Assembly: GCA_003697365.1 (NCBI GenBank)
Contig: RFGP01000037.1
Span: 1-39,106 of the forward strand
DNA from: Chloroflexota bacterium
GTDB lineage: Bacteria; Chloroflexota; Anaerolineae; Aggregatilineales; J027
Direction: 5' to 3'
DNA length: 39,106 nt
Below are positions 23,767-31,462 of this stretch, piece after piece (positions within the stretch are counted from its first letter, which is position 1; the number at the start of each line of letters is the position of its first letter). The notes under the pieces were generated by a model, which had not been told where the DNA came from, did no database searches, and saw only the letters and a program-made list of their open reading frames with translations. The position numbers were made by a program, and so were the translations under genes.

Positions 23767-24807
23767 ATGACTGATGTAATACCACCATCAGAAGAAAATA
23801 TCGAACAACCAGAATTAGCTGCAGATGCGATCAAGCTTTCCGCCCAAATTGACGAGGAAGACTTAATTATCGAAACACGCGGATTGAACAAACGCTATGG
23901 AAAGCTCCATGCCGTCAAGGACTTAAATTTACAAGTGCCACGTGGGGCGATCTATGGTTTTGTCGGGCCAAATGGTGCAGGCAAAACAAGCACGATGCGC
24001 ATCTTAACAACACTTATGCGCCCAAGCGGCGGTGAAGCCTTCATTGATGGTTATTCCGTTATTCATAACCCGCGTGATGTTCGGCGATCTATCGGCTATA
24101 TGCCCGACTTTTTCGGGGTGTATGAAGATATGAAAGTTTGGGAATATCTAGATTTCTTCGCCGCATGTTATGAAATTCCCGAAAGCCAACGACATGGCCT
24201 TATCAATGACCTCTTAGAGCTGGTTGATCTTAGTCATCGCCGCGATGATATGGTCGACAAGCTGAGTCGTGGTATGAAACAACGGCTTTGCTTGGCGCGC
24301 ACACTTGCCCATGATCCATCTGTGTTGATTTTAGACGAGCCTGCATCGGGGCTTGATCCTCGTGCCAGAGTTGAAATTCGAGAGTTGCTTATTGAGCTTG
24401 CCAAAATGGGCAAAACTATTTTCTTCTCATCGCACATTCTCGCGGATGTCAGTGAAATTTGTACCCATATCGGCATTATCGAAGCTGGTGAAATGGTGAT
24501 GCAAGGGCCTATCAAAGAATTGCGCCGACAACTCAACCCCCATAAGATTATTGTGATCAGTTTGCTTGATAAAGTCGAAGAAGCCAAAACTGCGATTCTA
24601 CAACTTCCTGATGTTGAAGCAGTCACCGATCTTGCCCCTGAAGATGGCAAAAAACGCCTACGAGTTGAGTTTAAGGGAGAAGATGCTGGTGTAAGCCAAT
24701 TATTGGCAGCGCTAACTACGAAGGGCATTCCAATTGTCAACTTTGCAGAAGAAACATCTGACCTAGAACAGGTATTTATGAAGGTGACTAAGGGAATTGT
24801 GAGCTGA
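23767..24807 (+). CDS. ABC transporter ATP-binding protein (ABC-2 export type)
   Basis: The 346-residue ATPase has an acidic N-terminal extension of about 35 residues and then a complete ABC domain. Walker A is GPNGAGKTS at 67-75, the signature is LSRGMKQRLCLARTL, Walker B is VLILDEPASGLDP and the H-loop is FFSSHILADV. The C-terminal 90 residues form the regulatory extension common in CcmA/NatA-type exporter ATPases. It follows the amidotransferase-like membrane protein by 22 bases, and its stop overlaps the start of the permease gene by one base (TGATG). Substrate is unknown. GAGGAG lies upstream of the ATG. Confidence 0.93.
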   Translation: MTDVIPPSEENIEQPELAADAIKLSAQIDEEDLIIETRGLNKRYGKLHAVKDLNLQVPRGAIYGFVGPNGAGKTSTMRILTTLMRPSGGEAFIDGYSVIHNPRDVRRSIGYMPDFFGVYEDMKVWEYLDFFAACYEIPESQRHGLINDLLELVDLSHRRDDMVDKLSRGMKQRLCLARTLAHDPSVLILDEPASGLDPRARVEIRELLIELAKMGKTIFFSSHILADVSEICTHIGIIEAGEMVMQGPIKELRRQLNPHKIIVISLLDKVEEAKTAILQLPDVEAVTDLAPEDGKKRLRVEFKGEDAGVSQLLAALTTKGIPIVNFAEETSDLEQVFMKVTKGIVS

Positions 24808-25742
24808 TGGCAACGCGACTTAACCGATTATACAATCCGCTATATATCCTCATTCGCAATCCAGTTGCACTCAAAGAATTGCGAGGTCGGATGCGTGGGC
24901 CACGTGCCTTCATGGTGATGACAGGATACTTGCTCATTGTCGGTTTTTTCACCACCTTTATCTATCTTGCAGCAACCTCCGATTCCTTAAGTAATACAGG
25001 TGAAATTGACGGTGGTGAAGTTGGGCGTATTTTGTTTAGCTCAGTTGTTGCTATTGAGCTTTTCTTAGTAGTTTTCATCACCCCTGCATTCACGGCAAGC
25101 GCTATCAGTGGCGAGCATGAACATCAAACCTATGACTTATTACGCACGACTTTATTGCCCGAAAGCTCACTAGTATGGGGGAAACTTTTTTCCGCGTTGG
25201 CATATATTATCCTATTGTTGCTCGCAGCAATTCCCATGCAAAGTATAGCTTTTCTATTTGGCGGTGTTGATCTGCCCGAAATTTATATCTCATTCGTTAT
25301 CTTAATGTGCACAGCGGTATTTTTGGGTTCATTAGGAATTTATTTTTCATCGACAACACGCAGTACCCTACGCGCTAATATCTTGACCTATATCACTGCA
25401 ATGGCCGTTGCTCTAATTTCTGCGCTCATTATTGTAGTACTTGTAGGGATCAACAACTCCTATACTGCTACAACCAATACGAGTGTAGTTACTCGTGCAG
25501 GTGAATGGATATTACTCATCCCACGTGGGCTATTTATTTGTCTTAATCCGCTAGCAACCTTACTTGTAACGCGCGATTTTCTCATCAATCAGCAATCTGT
25601 ATTCACTATTGAATATGCGTTTCAGGATGGCACAAGTGTAACATTACTTTCGCCTTGGCTAGTGTTTTCTTTTATCTACCTGACTATGGCTGGCATCATC
25701 TTATGGCGCACAGTGCATATCTTGAAACGCATTCAAGAATAA
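24807..25742 (+). CDS. ABC-2 type transporter permease
   Basis: The 311-residue protein has six predicted membrane helices. The N-terminal NPVALKELRGRMRGPRAFMV is typical of one group of ABC-2 permeases. The motif ISGEHEHQTYDLLRTTLLPE matches the loop conserved after TM2 in ABC-2 proteins and likely contacts the ATPase. The start codon overlaps the stop of the ATPase gene, so the pair is translationally coupled and forms one exporter (or mechanotransmitting ABC module). The substrate cannot be read from the sequence. Confidence 0.88.
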   Translation: MATRLNRLYNPLYILIRNPVALKELRGRMRGPRAFMVMTGYLLIVGFFTTFIYLAATSDSLSNTGEIDGGEVGRILFSSVVAIELFLVVFITPAFTASAISGEHEHQTYDLLRTTLLPESSLVWGKLFSALAYIILLLLAAIPMQSIAFLFGGVDLPEIYISFVILMCTAVFLGSLGIYFSSTTRSTLRANILTYITAMAVALISALIIVVLVGINNSYTATTNTSVVTRAGEWILLIPRGLFICLNPLATLLVTRDFLINQQSVFTIEYAFQDGTSVTLLSPWLVFSFIYLTMAGIILWRTVHILKRIQE

Positions 25743-25803
25743 AACTTTCATGCTTCACAATCAGTATGCTTAATAACGACTTTTAGTTGGTAAGGAAAAT
25801 CAG

Positions 25804-27720
25804 ATGCAGCGCATCGAACGTATCGCCACAACACAGCAACAATCCCCAGATCATTTAGGTGTTTTGCGTTGGTACTTGCGCCAATGGAATAACCGCTTAC
25901 GTCTTACACGCACAGCTATTTGGTTACCGCGTGGTTTGTTATTTGGCGTACTGATTGGCCTTGTGCTCTCGACCATTTCACGTCTGCGTCCATGGCTATT
26001 ACAAGAAGAACTTTTACGCTACTCAATACTATCCATTATTTTAAGCAGTATGATCACCTTGTTATGTATTTGGCTTTGGCCGCGCAAATCACATTCAGCT
26101 GCGCTTGATTTCGATCTACGTTTTGGGCTGCAAGAACGCATAAGTACAGCATTTGAGTTGTTAACAGGGCAACTCAATACATCCCCCATATTTCATACCC
26201 TTCAAATTGAAGATGCACGAATAGCAGCCAAAAAAGTCAATCCGAAAACTGCGCTGCCTGTCAAATTTAAGCGTGCAGAAATTTTCTTGCTTATTGTGGC
26301 GCTTATTGCATTATTCTTGTCCATCTGGCTAGAAAATCCTTTTGCGCAAGATATTCTTGCGCAAAACGCCTTACAAGAAGAAATTGCAGAACGTCGCGAA
26401 GAGCTTGAATCAATTCGTGAACAAATCGAAGAAAATCCTGAACTAACTGAAGAACAAATTGAAGAGCTCAACCAGCCTATCGAAGAAGCATTAGAAACAT
26501 TAGAGAATGAAGATATAACCCAAGCAGAAGCAGGAGCAGCGCTTTCAGAAGCTGAACGTCAACTAGAAGAAATGTCACAAGATGGCCTTTCTCAAGAAGA
26601 ACGCGAGGCCTTCCGAGAAGCAGGGGAACAACTCTCTCAAAATCCTGATTCAGAAGCTGTCGGCGAATCGCTTCAAGAACCAAATTTATCTGAGGCTGCT
26701 GAAGAACTTGAGACACTCGCTGATCAACTAGATCAATTATCGGCAGAAGAGCAACAAGCGCTCGCCGATCAACTTGAGGCTGCAGCAGATGCATTAGAAG
26801 AAACCAATCCTGAGCTGGCACAATCATTACGTGAAGCTGCTGAAGCATTGCGTGAAAATGACACACAACGCGCACAAGAATCGTTACAAGAAGCATCTGA
26901 TACGCTACAACAGCAAAGTGCACAAAACGAATCACAAGCACAAGCTGCACAACAAGCGCAAGAACGTATTGAAGAAAGCCGTCGTGCGATGAGCGAATTT
27001 AATAGCGAGAGTGAAGCGCAAGATGCTTCTCAAGAGCAACAAGAAGCGCAAAATTCGGAGTCGCAACAAGCACAACAAAGCGACCAGCAAGGACAACAAG
27101 GGCAAGAAGGACAAGAAGGACGGCAGGGTCAATCTGAACCGTCTAACCAAGCACCACAAGGTGGCCAAGAGGGACAATCTCAGCAAGGTGAAGGGGGTAG
27201 TCAAGAGGGACAAAACGCTTCTGATGCGCAAGAAGCACAAACAACTACAACACAAGGGCGGCAAGGCATAGAAGGCGAACAACAAGGGCAATCTCAACAA
27301 GGGGTAGGCGAGCAATCTGGCACCCAATCAGGAGGCAGTGGTGCTGGTGATAGTGGAGGTAGTGAAAACTCCCAAAATCAAGGCAATGGAACAGCACAAA
27401 ACCAACCCGGCCAAGTAGATAATCGCCCCGGCAATGATGATCAGCGTGAATATGATCCCATTTATAATCCCACCCGTATTGGTGAAGATGATACTCCAGA
27501 CCCCGAAGTATCCTTAAGTGGAGAAGTTACTGACGATAGCGGCATTCCGACACAAGAAACAAATTTTAACGACTCTTTTGAAGGCACTTCTACTGTCCCC
27601 TATAACGAGGTCTTCAATAGCTATCGTGGCGAAGTGCAAAAAGCACTTGAAAGCGATTATATCCCTATTGGATTACGTGATCTTGTACGTGCTTACTTTA
27701 CTTCTATCGAACCAGAATAG
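25804..27720 (+). CDS. Membrane protein with long acidic coiled coil and Gln/Gly-rich region
   Basis: The 638-residue protein has three membrane helices (about 42-62, 70-92, 158-177), with basic residues placing the N-terminus inside. After the third helix comes an acidic coiled coil (about 185-410; LREAAEALRENDTQRAQESL), then a low-complexity Gln/Gly/Ser/Glu stretch (about 410-545). A conserved-looking C-terminus follows (YNEVFNSYRGEVQKALES, then IPIGLRDLVRAYFTSIEPE). By the positive-inside rule everything after TM3 is extracytoplasmic. Proteins of this layout, resembling DUF4175-type proteins, accompany MoxR/VWA clusters. MoxR starts 10 bases downstream. It might form a fibre-like or scaffold element. 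AAGGAAAATC precedes the ATG. Confidence 0.75.
   Translation: MQRIERIATTQQQSPDHLGVLRWYLRQWNNRLRLTRTAIWLPRGLLFGVLIGLVLSTISRLRPWLLQEELLRYSILSIILSSMITLLCIWLWPRKSHSAALDFDLRFGLQERISTAFELLTGQLNTSPIFHTLQIEDARIAAKKVNPKTALPVKFKRAEIFLLIVALIALFLSIWLENPFAQDILAQNALQEEIAERREELESIREQIEENPELTEEQIEELNQPIEEALETLENEDITQAEAGAALSEAERQLEEMSQDGLSQEEREAFREAGEQLSQNPDSEAVGESLQEPNLSEAAEELETLADQLDQLSAEEQQALADQLEAAADALEETNPELAQSLREAAEALRENDTQRAQESLQEASDTLQQQSAQNESQAQAAQQAQERIEESRRAMSEFNSESEAQDASQEQQEAQNSESQQAQQSDQQGQQGQEGQEGRQGQSEPSNQAPQGGQEGQSQQGEGGSQEGQNASDAQEAQTTTTQGRQGIEGEQQGQSQQGVGEQSGTQSGGSGAGDSGGSENSQNQGNGTAQNQPGQVDNRPGNDDQREYDPIYNPTRIGEDDTPDPEVSLSGEVTDDSGIPTQETNFNDSFEGTSTVPYNEVFNSYRGEVQKALESDYIPIGLRDLVRAYFTSIEPE
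26990..27430 (+). repeat. Low-complexity CAA/CAG-GGN-rich coding repeat
   Basis: About 440 bases encode irregular Gln-Gly, Gln-Glu-Gly and Gln-Gln units (for example QQGQEGQEGRQGQ). Units are imperfect, so this is a degenerate compositional repeat, not a tandem array. It produces long open frames on the opposite strand that are not genes. Confidence 0.7.
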
Positions 27721-27730
27721 GATTGATCTT

Positions 27731-28726
27731 ATGTCAAATGTACCATTAGAAATGAGCGTTGAACAATTTGCTGATTATGCACAAGCTATTATTAATGAAG
27801 TGCATAAAGTTATCGTCGGGCAAAATGAGCTCATTCGCCAAGTTTTGATTTGTGTTATTGCCGGCCGTCATGCATTGTTAGAAGGTGTGCCCGGCTTAGG
27901 TAAAACAATGTTAGTGCGCACTTTTGCGCAAACAATGAACTTACGTTTTGCGCGCATTCAATTCACCCCTGATTTAATGCCTGCTGATATTGTGGGAACG
28001 GATGTCTTGGAAGAAACAGAAGACGGTCGCAAGGTGTTTCGTTTTCAACCGGGTCCTGTGTTTGCAAATCTTGTACTGGCTGACGAGATCAATCGTGCCA
28101 CACCTAAAACACAATCTGCATTGCTAGAAGCCATGCAAGAAAAACGGGTTACAGTAGCCAACACCACTTATGATCTTGAACCGCCCTTTTTCGTATTAGC
28201 AACGCAAAATCCCCTTGAAATGGAAGGAACTTATCCACTGCCTGAAGCTCAACTTGATCGCTTTATGTTCAAGATTAATGTACCCTTCCCATCAGCCACT
28301 GAATTAGTCGAAATATTTAATCGTACAACTGGCATTGAAAACGAAACACCCCAACCTGTTGTCAATGGCGAAGATATTATTGCAATGGGTCAATTGGCTT
28401 TACAAGTTCCCATAGCTACGCCTGTTAATCAATATGTTGCGCGTCTGATCGTAGCAACCCACCCCGAAAGTCCAGAAGCCTCACCAAAAGTGAAAAAGTT
28501 CGTGCGGTATGGTTCTAGCCCACGTGGCGGGCAAGCTCTGATTTTAGGCGCAAAAGTGAATGCCTTACTAGAAGGGCGCTATAATGTCGCTTTTGATGAT
28601 GTGCGTTTGATCGCCCCAGCTGTATTACGCCATCGCTTACTCATGAATTTTGAGGGTTTGGCAGAAGGTATCAGCGCTGATGAGGTTATTCAAGATTTGC
28701 TTGAGCATGTTCCGCTAGAAGTCTAA
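27731..28726 (+). CDS. MoxR family AAA+ ATPase
   Basis: The 331-residue protein is a MoxR-type AAA+ ATPase, a group acting as chaperone-like partners of VWA-domain proteins. Walker A is GVPGLGKT (52-59), Walker B is NLVLADEINRA (around 113-123), sensor 1 is VLATQNPLEMEGTYPLPEAQ (155-174), and an arginine finger lies in LDRFMF (175-180). The start is the ATG at 27731 with AGGA eight bases upstream; the frame is open further 5' but that part overlaps the preceding gene. The usual partners, a DUF58 protein and VWA proteins, follow at 30563, 34003 and 36004, with an ABC exporter in between. Confidence 0.95.
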   Translation: MSNVPLEMSVEQFADYAQAIINEVHKVIVGQNELIRQVLICVIAGRHALLEGVPGLGKTMLVRTFAQTMNLRFARIQFTPDLMPADIVGTDVLEETEDGRKVFRFQPGPVFANLVLADEINRATPKTQSALLEAMQEKRVTVANTTYDLEPPFFVLATQNPLEMEGTYPLPEAQLDRFMFKINVPFPSATELVEIFNRTTGIENETPQPVVNGEDIIAMGQLALQVPIATPVNQYVARLIVATHPESPEASPKVKKFVRYGSSPRGGQALILGAKVNALLEGRYNVAFDDVRLIAPAVLRHRLLMNFEGLAEGISADEVIQDLLEHVPLEV

Positions 28727-28758
28727 CCTTATACTCTACACAGACAATAGGAGGCTTC

Positions 28759-29676
28759 ATGTCATCATCGCTCATCATTCAAACTGATGCGCTTACTAAA
28801 GTTTTTGGAAGAGGTCGTCGGCGTAAAGTTGCCGTCAATGAGCTAAACCTTCATATTGAACCTCACCAAGTTTATGGCTTTTTAGGGGTAAATGGGGCTG
28901 GAAAAACGACGACCCTCCGCATGATTTTAGGACTTATGCGTCCAACAAATGGGCGCGCTTATGTATTTGGAAAAGACATCCAACAACATCCCAGCGTTCT
29001 AAAACGTGTGGGCGCAATGGTTGAAGGCGCGACGTTTTACCCATACTTAAGCGGTTGGCATAACTTAATGGTTGTTGGCAGATCAATGAATGGCTTTGAT
29101 GCCAAAATTGCAGAACAACTCCTTGAACAATTAGGCATTGCCAACGCTAAACGGGTCAAGTTTAGAGCATATTCAACAGGTATGAAGCAACGGTTGGGTA
29201 TTGTGGCAGCGTTATTACATAATCCCGACCTTATCATTTTAGATGAACCTACCAATGGCATGGACCCTGCCGGTATCCGAGAAATGCGACATTTTATTCG
29301 CGAACTTGCTCATGTTCACGGAAAAACAGTCTTTTTGACTAGCCATTTGCTGAGCGAAGTGCAAGCAACCTGTGATCGATTGGCTATTATTCATCAAGGT
29401 GTACTGAGACGAGAAGGAACGTTAGATGAACTCTTAAATCAAGAGAGCGTCATAGAAGCAGAAGTAAGTCCTATTGAACGCGCTGAAGCAGTATTACAAG
29501 CCAATTGGCGCACAGAACGGTTCTCTGATAACACATTGCATATTTATGCGACAAAAGAAAATACACCCGCTATTGTGTACCAATTAGCAAATGAAAATAT
29601 AGATATTTTTAGCATTAAGCCGTATCAACTTTCTTTAGAAGAATATTTCTTACGTGAAGTTGGGATAGAGGTATAG
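28759..29676 (+). CDS. ABC transporter ATP-binding protein (BcrA-like)
   Basis: The 305-residue ATPase has Walker A GVNGAGKTT (43-51), signature YSTGMKQRLGIVAALL, Walker B LIILDEPTNGMDP and H-loop FLTSHLLSEV. The C-terminal extension ends LEEYFLREVGIEV, as in BcrA/NatA-type exporters such as bacitracin or lantibiotic self-protection pumps. GGAGG precedes the ATG. It is followed four bases later by a permease gene. It is only distantly similar to the ATPase at 23767, so it is a separate module and not a recent duplicate. Confidence 0.93.
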   Translation: MSSSLIIQTDALTKVFGRGRRRKVAVNELNLHIEPHQVYGFLGVNGAGKTTTLRMILGLMRPTNGRAYVFGKDIQQHPSVLKRVGAMVEGATFYPYLSGWHNLMVVGRSMNGFDAKIAEQLLEQLGIANAKRVKFRAYSTGMKQRLGIVAALLHNPDLIILDEPTNGMDPAGIREMRHFIRELAHVHGKTVFLTSHLLSEVQATCDRLAIIHQGVLRREGTLDELLNQESVIEAEVSPIERAEAVLQANWRTERFSDNTLHIYATKENTPAIVYQLANENIDIFSIKPYQLSLEEYFLREVGIEV

Positions 29677-29680
29677 CGCC

Positions 29681-30550
29681 ATGACCCATTTTTTGATGCT
29701 CTGTCGGGCAGAATGGCGAAAAATTATTGGTAACCGTTTACTCATGGGTTGCTTGATTTATACATGGCCATTGGTAGGTATTGTAATTGCTTGTATTTTA
29801 ACCCTAGCATTTGCGCTAAATTCTGAAGCTCGTGAATCCTATGTGGCTGATCCTTTTCGTTGGACAGATATTGCCCTAATCCCTTGGTTTTTGCTCAACA
29901 ACCCACTAGGAAGATTACTGCTCATAGGCTTTTCAGTTACTATTTTTGCCGGCGAATATCAATACCGCACATGGAAGACTATTTTACCAAGTAACCCACG
30001 ATGGATAATGATGCTCGTTAAATACGTAGCGATGAGCGGTTTTATTGTGATCGCGCTCACAGTCACATCATTCATAGTCGTAGCGTTCATTGGGTTTATG
30101 AATTTAATCGTTGGTGCTCCATATCCACCGACGCTTAACATCAATACACTTAGCGATTTCTTGCAGGATTATCTCCTTAATGCCAGCGTATTATTTTTTG
30201 CCACACTCGTTGTTGTGGGGATTGGCATCCTCATTTCAATTATCACTCGCTCTGTTCTTATTGGAATCATTGCTGGTGTGTTCATCTCTTTCATTGAATT
30301 TTTAGGCATTCCTGCATTGCTAGCCATAGCTGCTGGTATTCTACGAGAAGAGTGGATACGAAAATTGATAGTCTTTGTTCCTTCCTATAACGCAGATAAC
30401 ATCGTTTCATGGGTAAATTTCAATGAACCAGCAGTCTACTTTGACGTAGAACCACTTTCGCTTACGGAATCTGTTGGTATTTTAACCATGTGGTTATTGA
30501 TACTATTTGGCTTATCCATCTTCGTTTTTCAATACCAAGATATAGATTAG
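29681..30550 (+). CDS. ABC transporter permease (ABC-2/BcrB-like)
   Basis: The 289-residue protein has about six membrane helices and starts LCRAEWRKIIGNRLLMGCLI, typical of ABC-2 permeases in which a cytoplasmic amphipathic segment precedes TM1. GEYQYRTWKTILPSNPRWIM matches the conserved E-x-x-x-x-T-W-K-T loop found in BcrB/NatB-like permeases. It pairs with the ATPase four bases upstream. Substrate unknown; export of, or protection from, an envelope-active compound is possible by family analogy. The DUF58 gene follows after 12 bases. Confidence 0.85.
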   Translation: MTHFLMLCRAEWRKIIGNRLLMGCLIYTWPLVGIVIACILTLAFALNSEARESYVADPFRWTDIALIPWFLLNNPLGRLLLIGFSVTIFAGEYQYRTWKTILPSNPRWIMMLVKYVAMSGFIVIALTVTSFIVVAFIGFMNLIVGAPYPPTLNINTLSDFLQDYLLNASVLFFATLVVVGIGILISIITRSVLIGIIAGVFISFIEFLGIPALLAIAAGILREEWIRKLIVFVPSYNADNIVSWVNFNEPAVYFDVEPLSLTESVGILTMWLLILFGLSIFVFQYQDID

Positions 30551-30562
30551 GCAATTCTGACA

Positions 30563-31462
30563 ATGTCCAGCAAGTTCAAGATTTTTGATCCCAATACACT
30601 ACGCAAATTTGAGAATCTCACACTGATAGCAAGCCAAGTACGCGCTGGTGCAATGAAAGGGGAGCGTCGTTCCGTTAAACGCGGCACTAGCATAGAATTT
30701 GCTGATTACCGTGACTATGCCAAGGGGGATGACTTACGCCGAGTAGATTGGAATATCTACGCGCGCCTAGAAAGACCTTTCATTAAACTACTTGAGGAAG
30801 AAGAAGACCTTGCTGTTCATTTCTTACTAGATGCATCCGCAAGCATGGACTGGCCACGAGAAGGCAACCGTGATCACCATAAATTTATATGGTCATTGCG
30901 CGTCTTAGCGGGGTTGGCTTATCTATCGCTATCTTCTGGCGATTTTGTACACATTACAGCTCTGCGTGCTGATCACAATCATCAATGGGGGCCGCATCGG
31001 GGTCGTGCCTACACAGTGCCATTACTTCAAAACCTAGAAAAAATTTATACACGCGGTGATACCAATCTAGACCTCGCACTTAAGGATTATGCGCTTCGGA
31101 CACGACGAGTAGGTTTGTGCATTATTCTAAGTGACATGATGTCTCCCACCTATAAAGATGGCTTAAGCGCCCTACAATCACGCGGTTTTGAAGTCGCAAT
31201 TATCCAAGTCCTCTCTCCTGATGAAGTGAACCCAACACTTGATGGAGACTTACGACTCATCGATGTTGAAAGCGGTATTCCGCAAGAAGTCACTGTTGAT
31301 GCTAGTATGAAACAACTTTATCAAGAGCGATTGCTAGCATGGCAAGAAGAGATCGGCGATTTTTGTTTACGGCGCGGTATTCACTTCATTACTGCAGAAA
31401 CTAGCCTGCCATGGGAAGAACTGATCTTATACCAACTACGACGTATTGGTGTTGTACGATGA
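30563..31462 (+). CDS. DUF58 domain protein (MoxR-associated, VWA-like)
   Basis: The 299-residue protein carries the DUF58 signature SIEFADYRDYAKGDDLRRVD (43-62) followed by WNIYARLERPFIK. A VWA-like fold then begins HFLLDASASMDW (86-97), with an intact MIDAS DxSxS (Asp90, Ser92, Ser94). There is no membrane segment, so it is probably cytoplasmic. DUF58 genes occur next to moxR genes across bacteria; the pair is thought to act on envelope or metabolic complexes. Here an ABC pair separates it from moxR. Its stop overlaps the start of the next gene by four bases (ATGA). Confidence 0.93.
   Translation: MSSKFKIFDPNTLRKFENLTLIASQVRAGAMKGERRSVKRGTSIEFADYRDYAKGDDLRRVDWNIYARLERPFIKLLEEEEDLAVHFLLDASASMDWPREGNRDHHKFIWSLRVLAGLAYLSLSSGDFVHITALRADHNHQWGPHRGRAYTVPLLQNLEKIYTRGDTNLDLALKDYALRTRRVGLCIILSDMMSPTYKDGLSALQSRGFEVAIIQVLSPDEVNPTLDGDLRLIDVESGIPQEVTVDASMKQLYQERLLAWQEEIGDFCLRRGIHFITAETSLPWEELILYQLRRIGVVR

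Noticed and set aside
24234-24740. 168-residue minus-strand open frame
   Set aside because: Lies entirely inside a clear ABC ATPase gene with intact motifs; the protein is low-information Ser/Arg-rich sequence.
26477-26950. 157-residue open frame on the minus strand opposite the coiled-coil gene, plus a 131-residue one at 26932-27327
   Set aside because: Both are by-products of the repetitive Glu/Gln/Ala codons of the real gene on the + strand; composition is Leu-rich without motifs and no ribosome-binding site is seen.
27518-27730. N-terminal extension of the MoxR frame by 71 residues
   Set aside because: It overlaps the conserved C-terminus of the preceding gene, and the ATG at 27731 has a good ribosome-binding site and matches the normal MoxR start.
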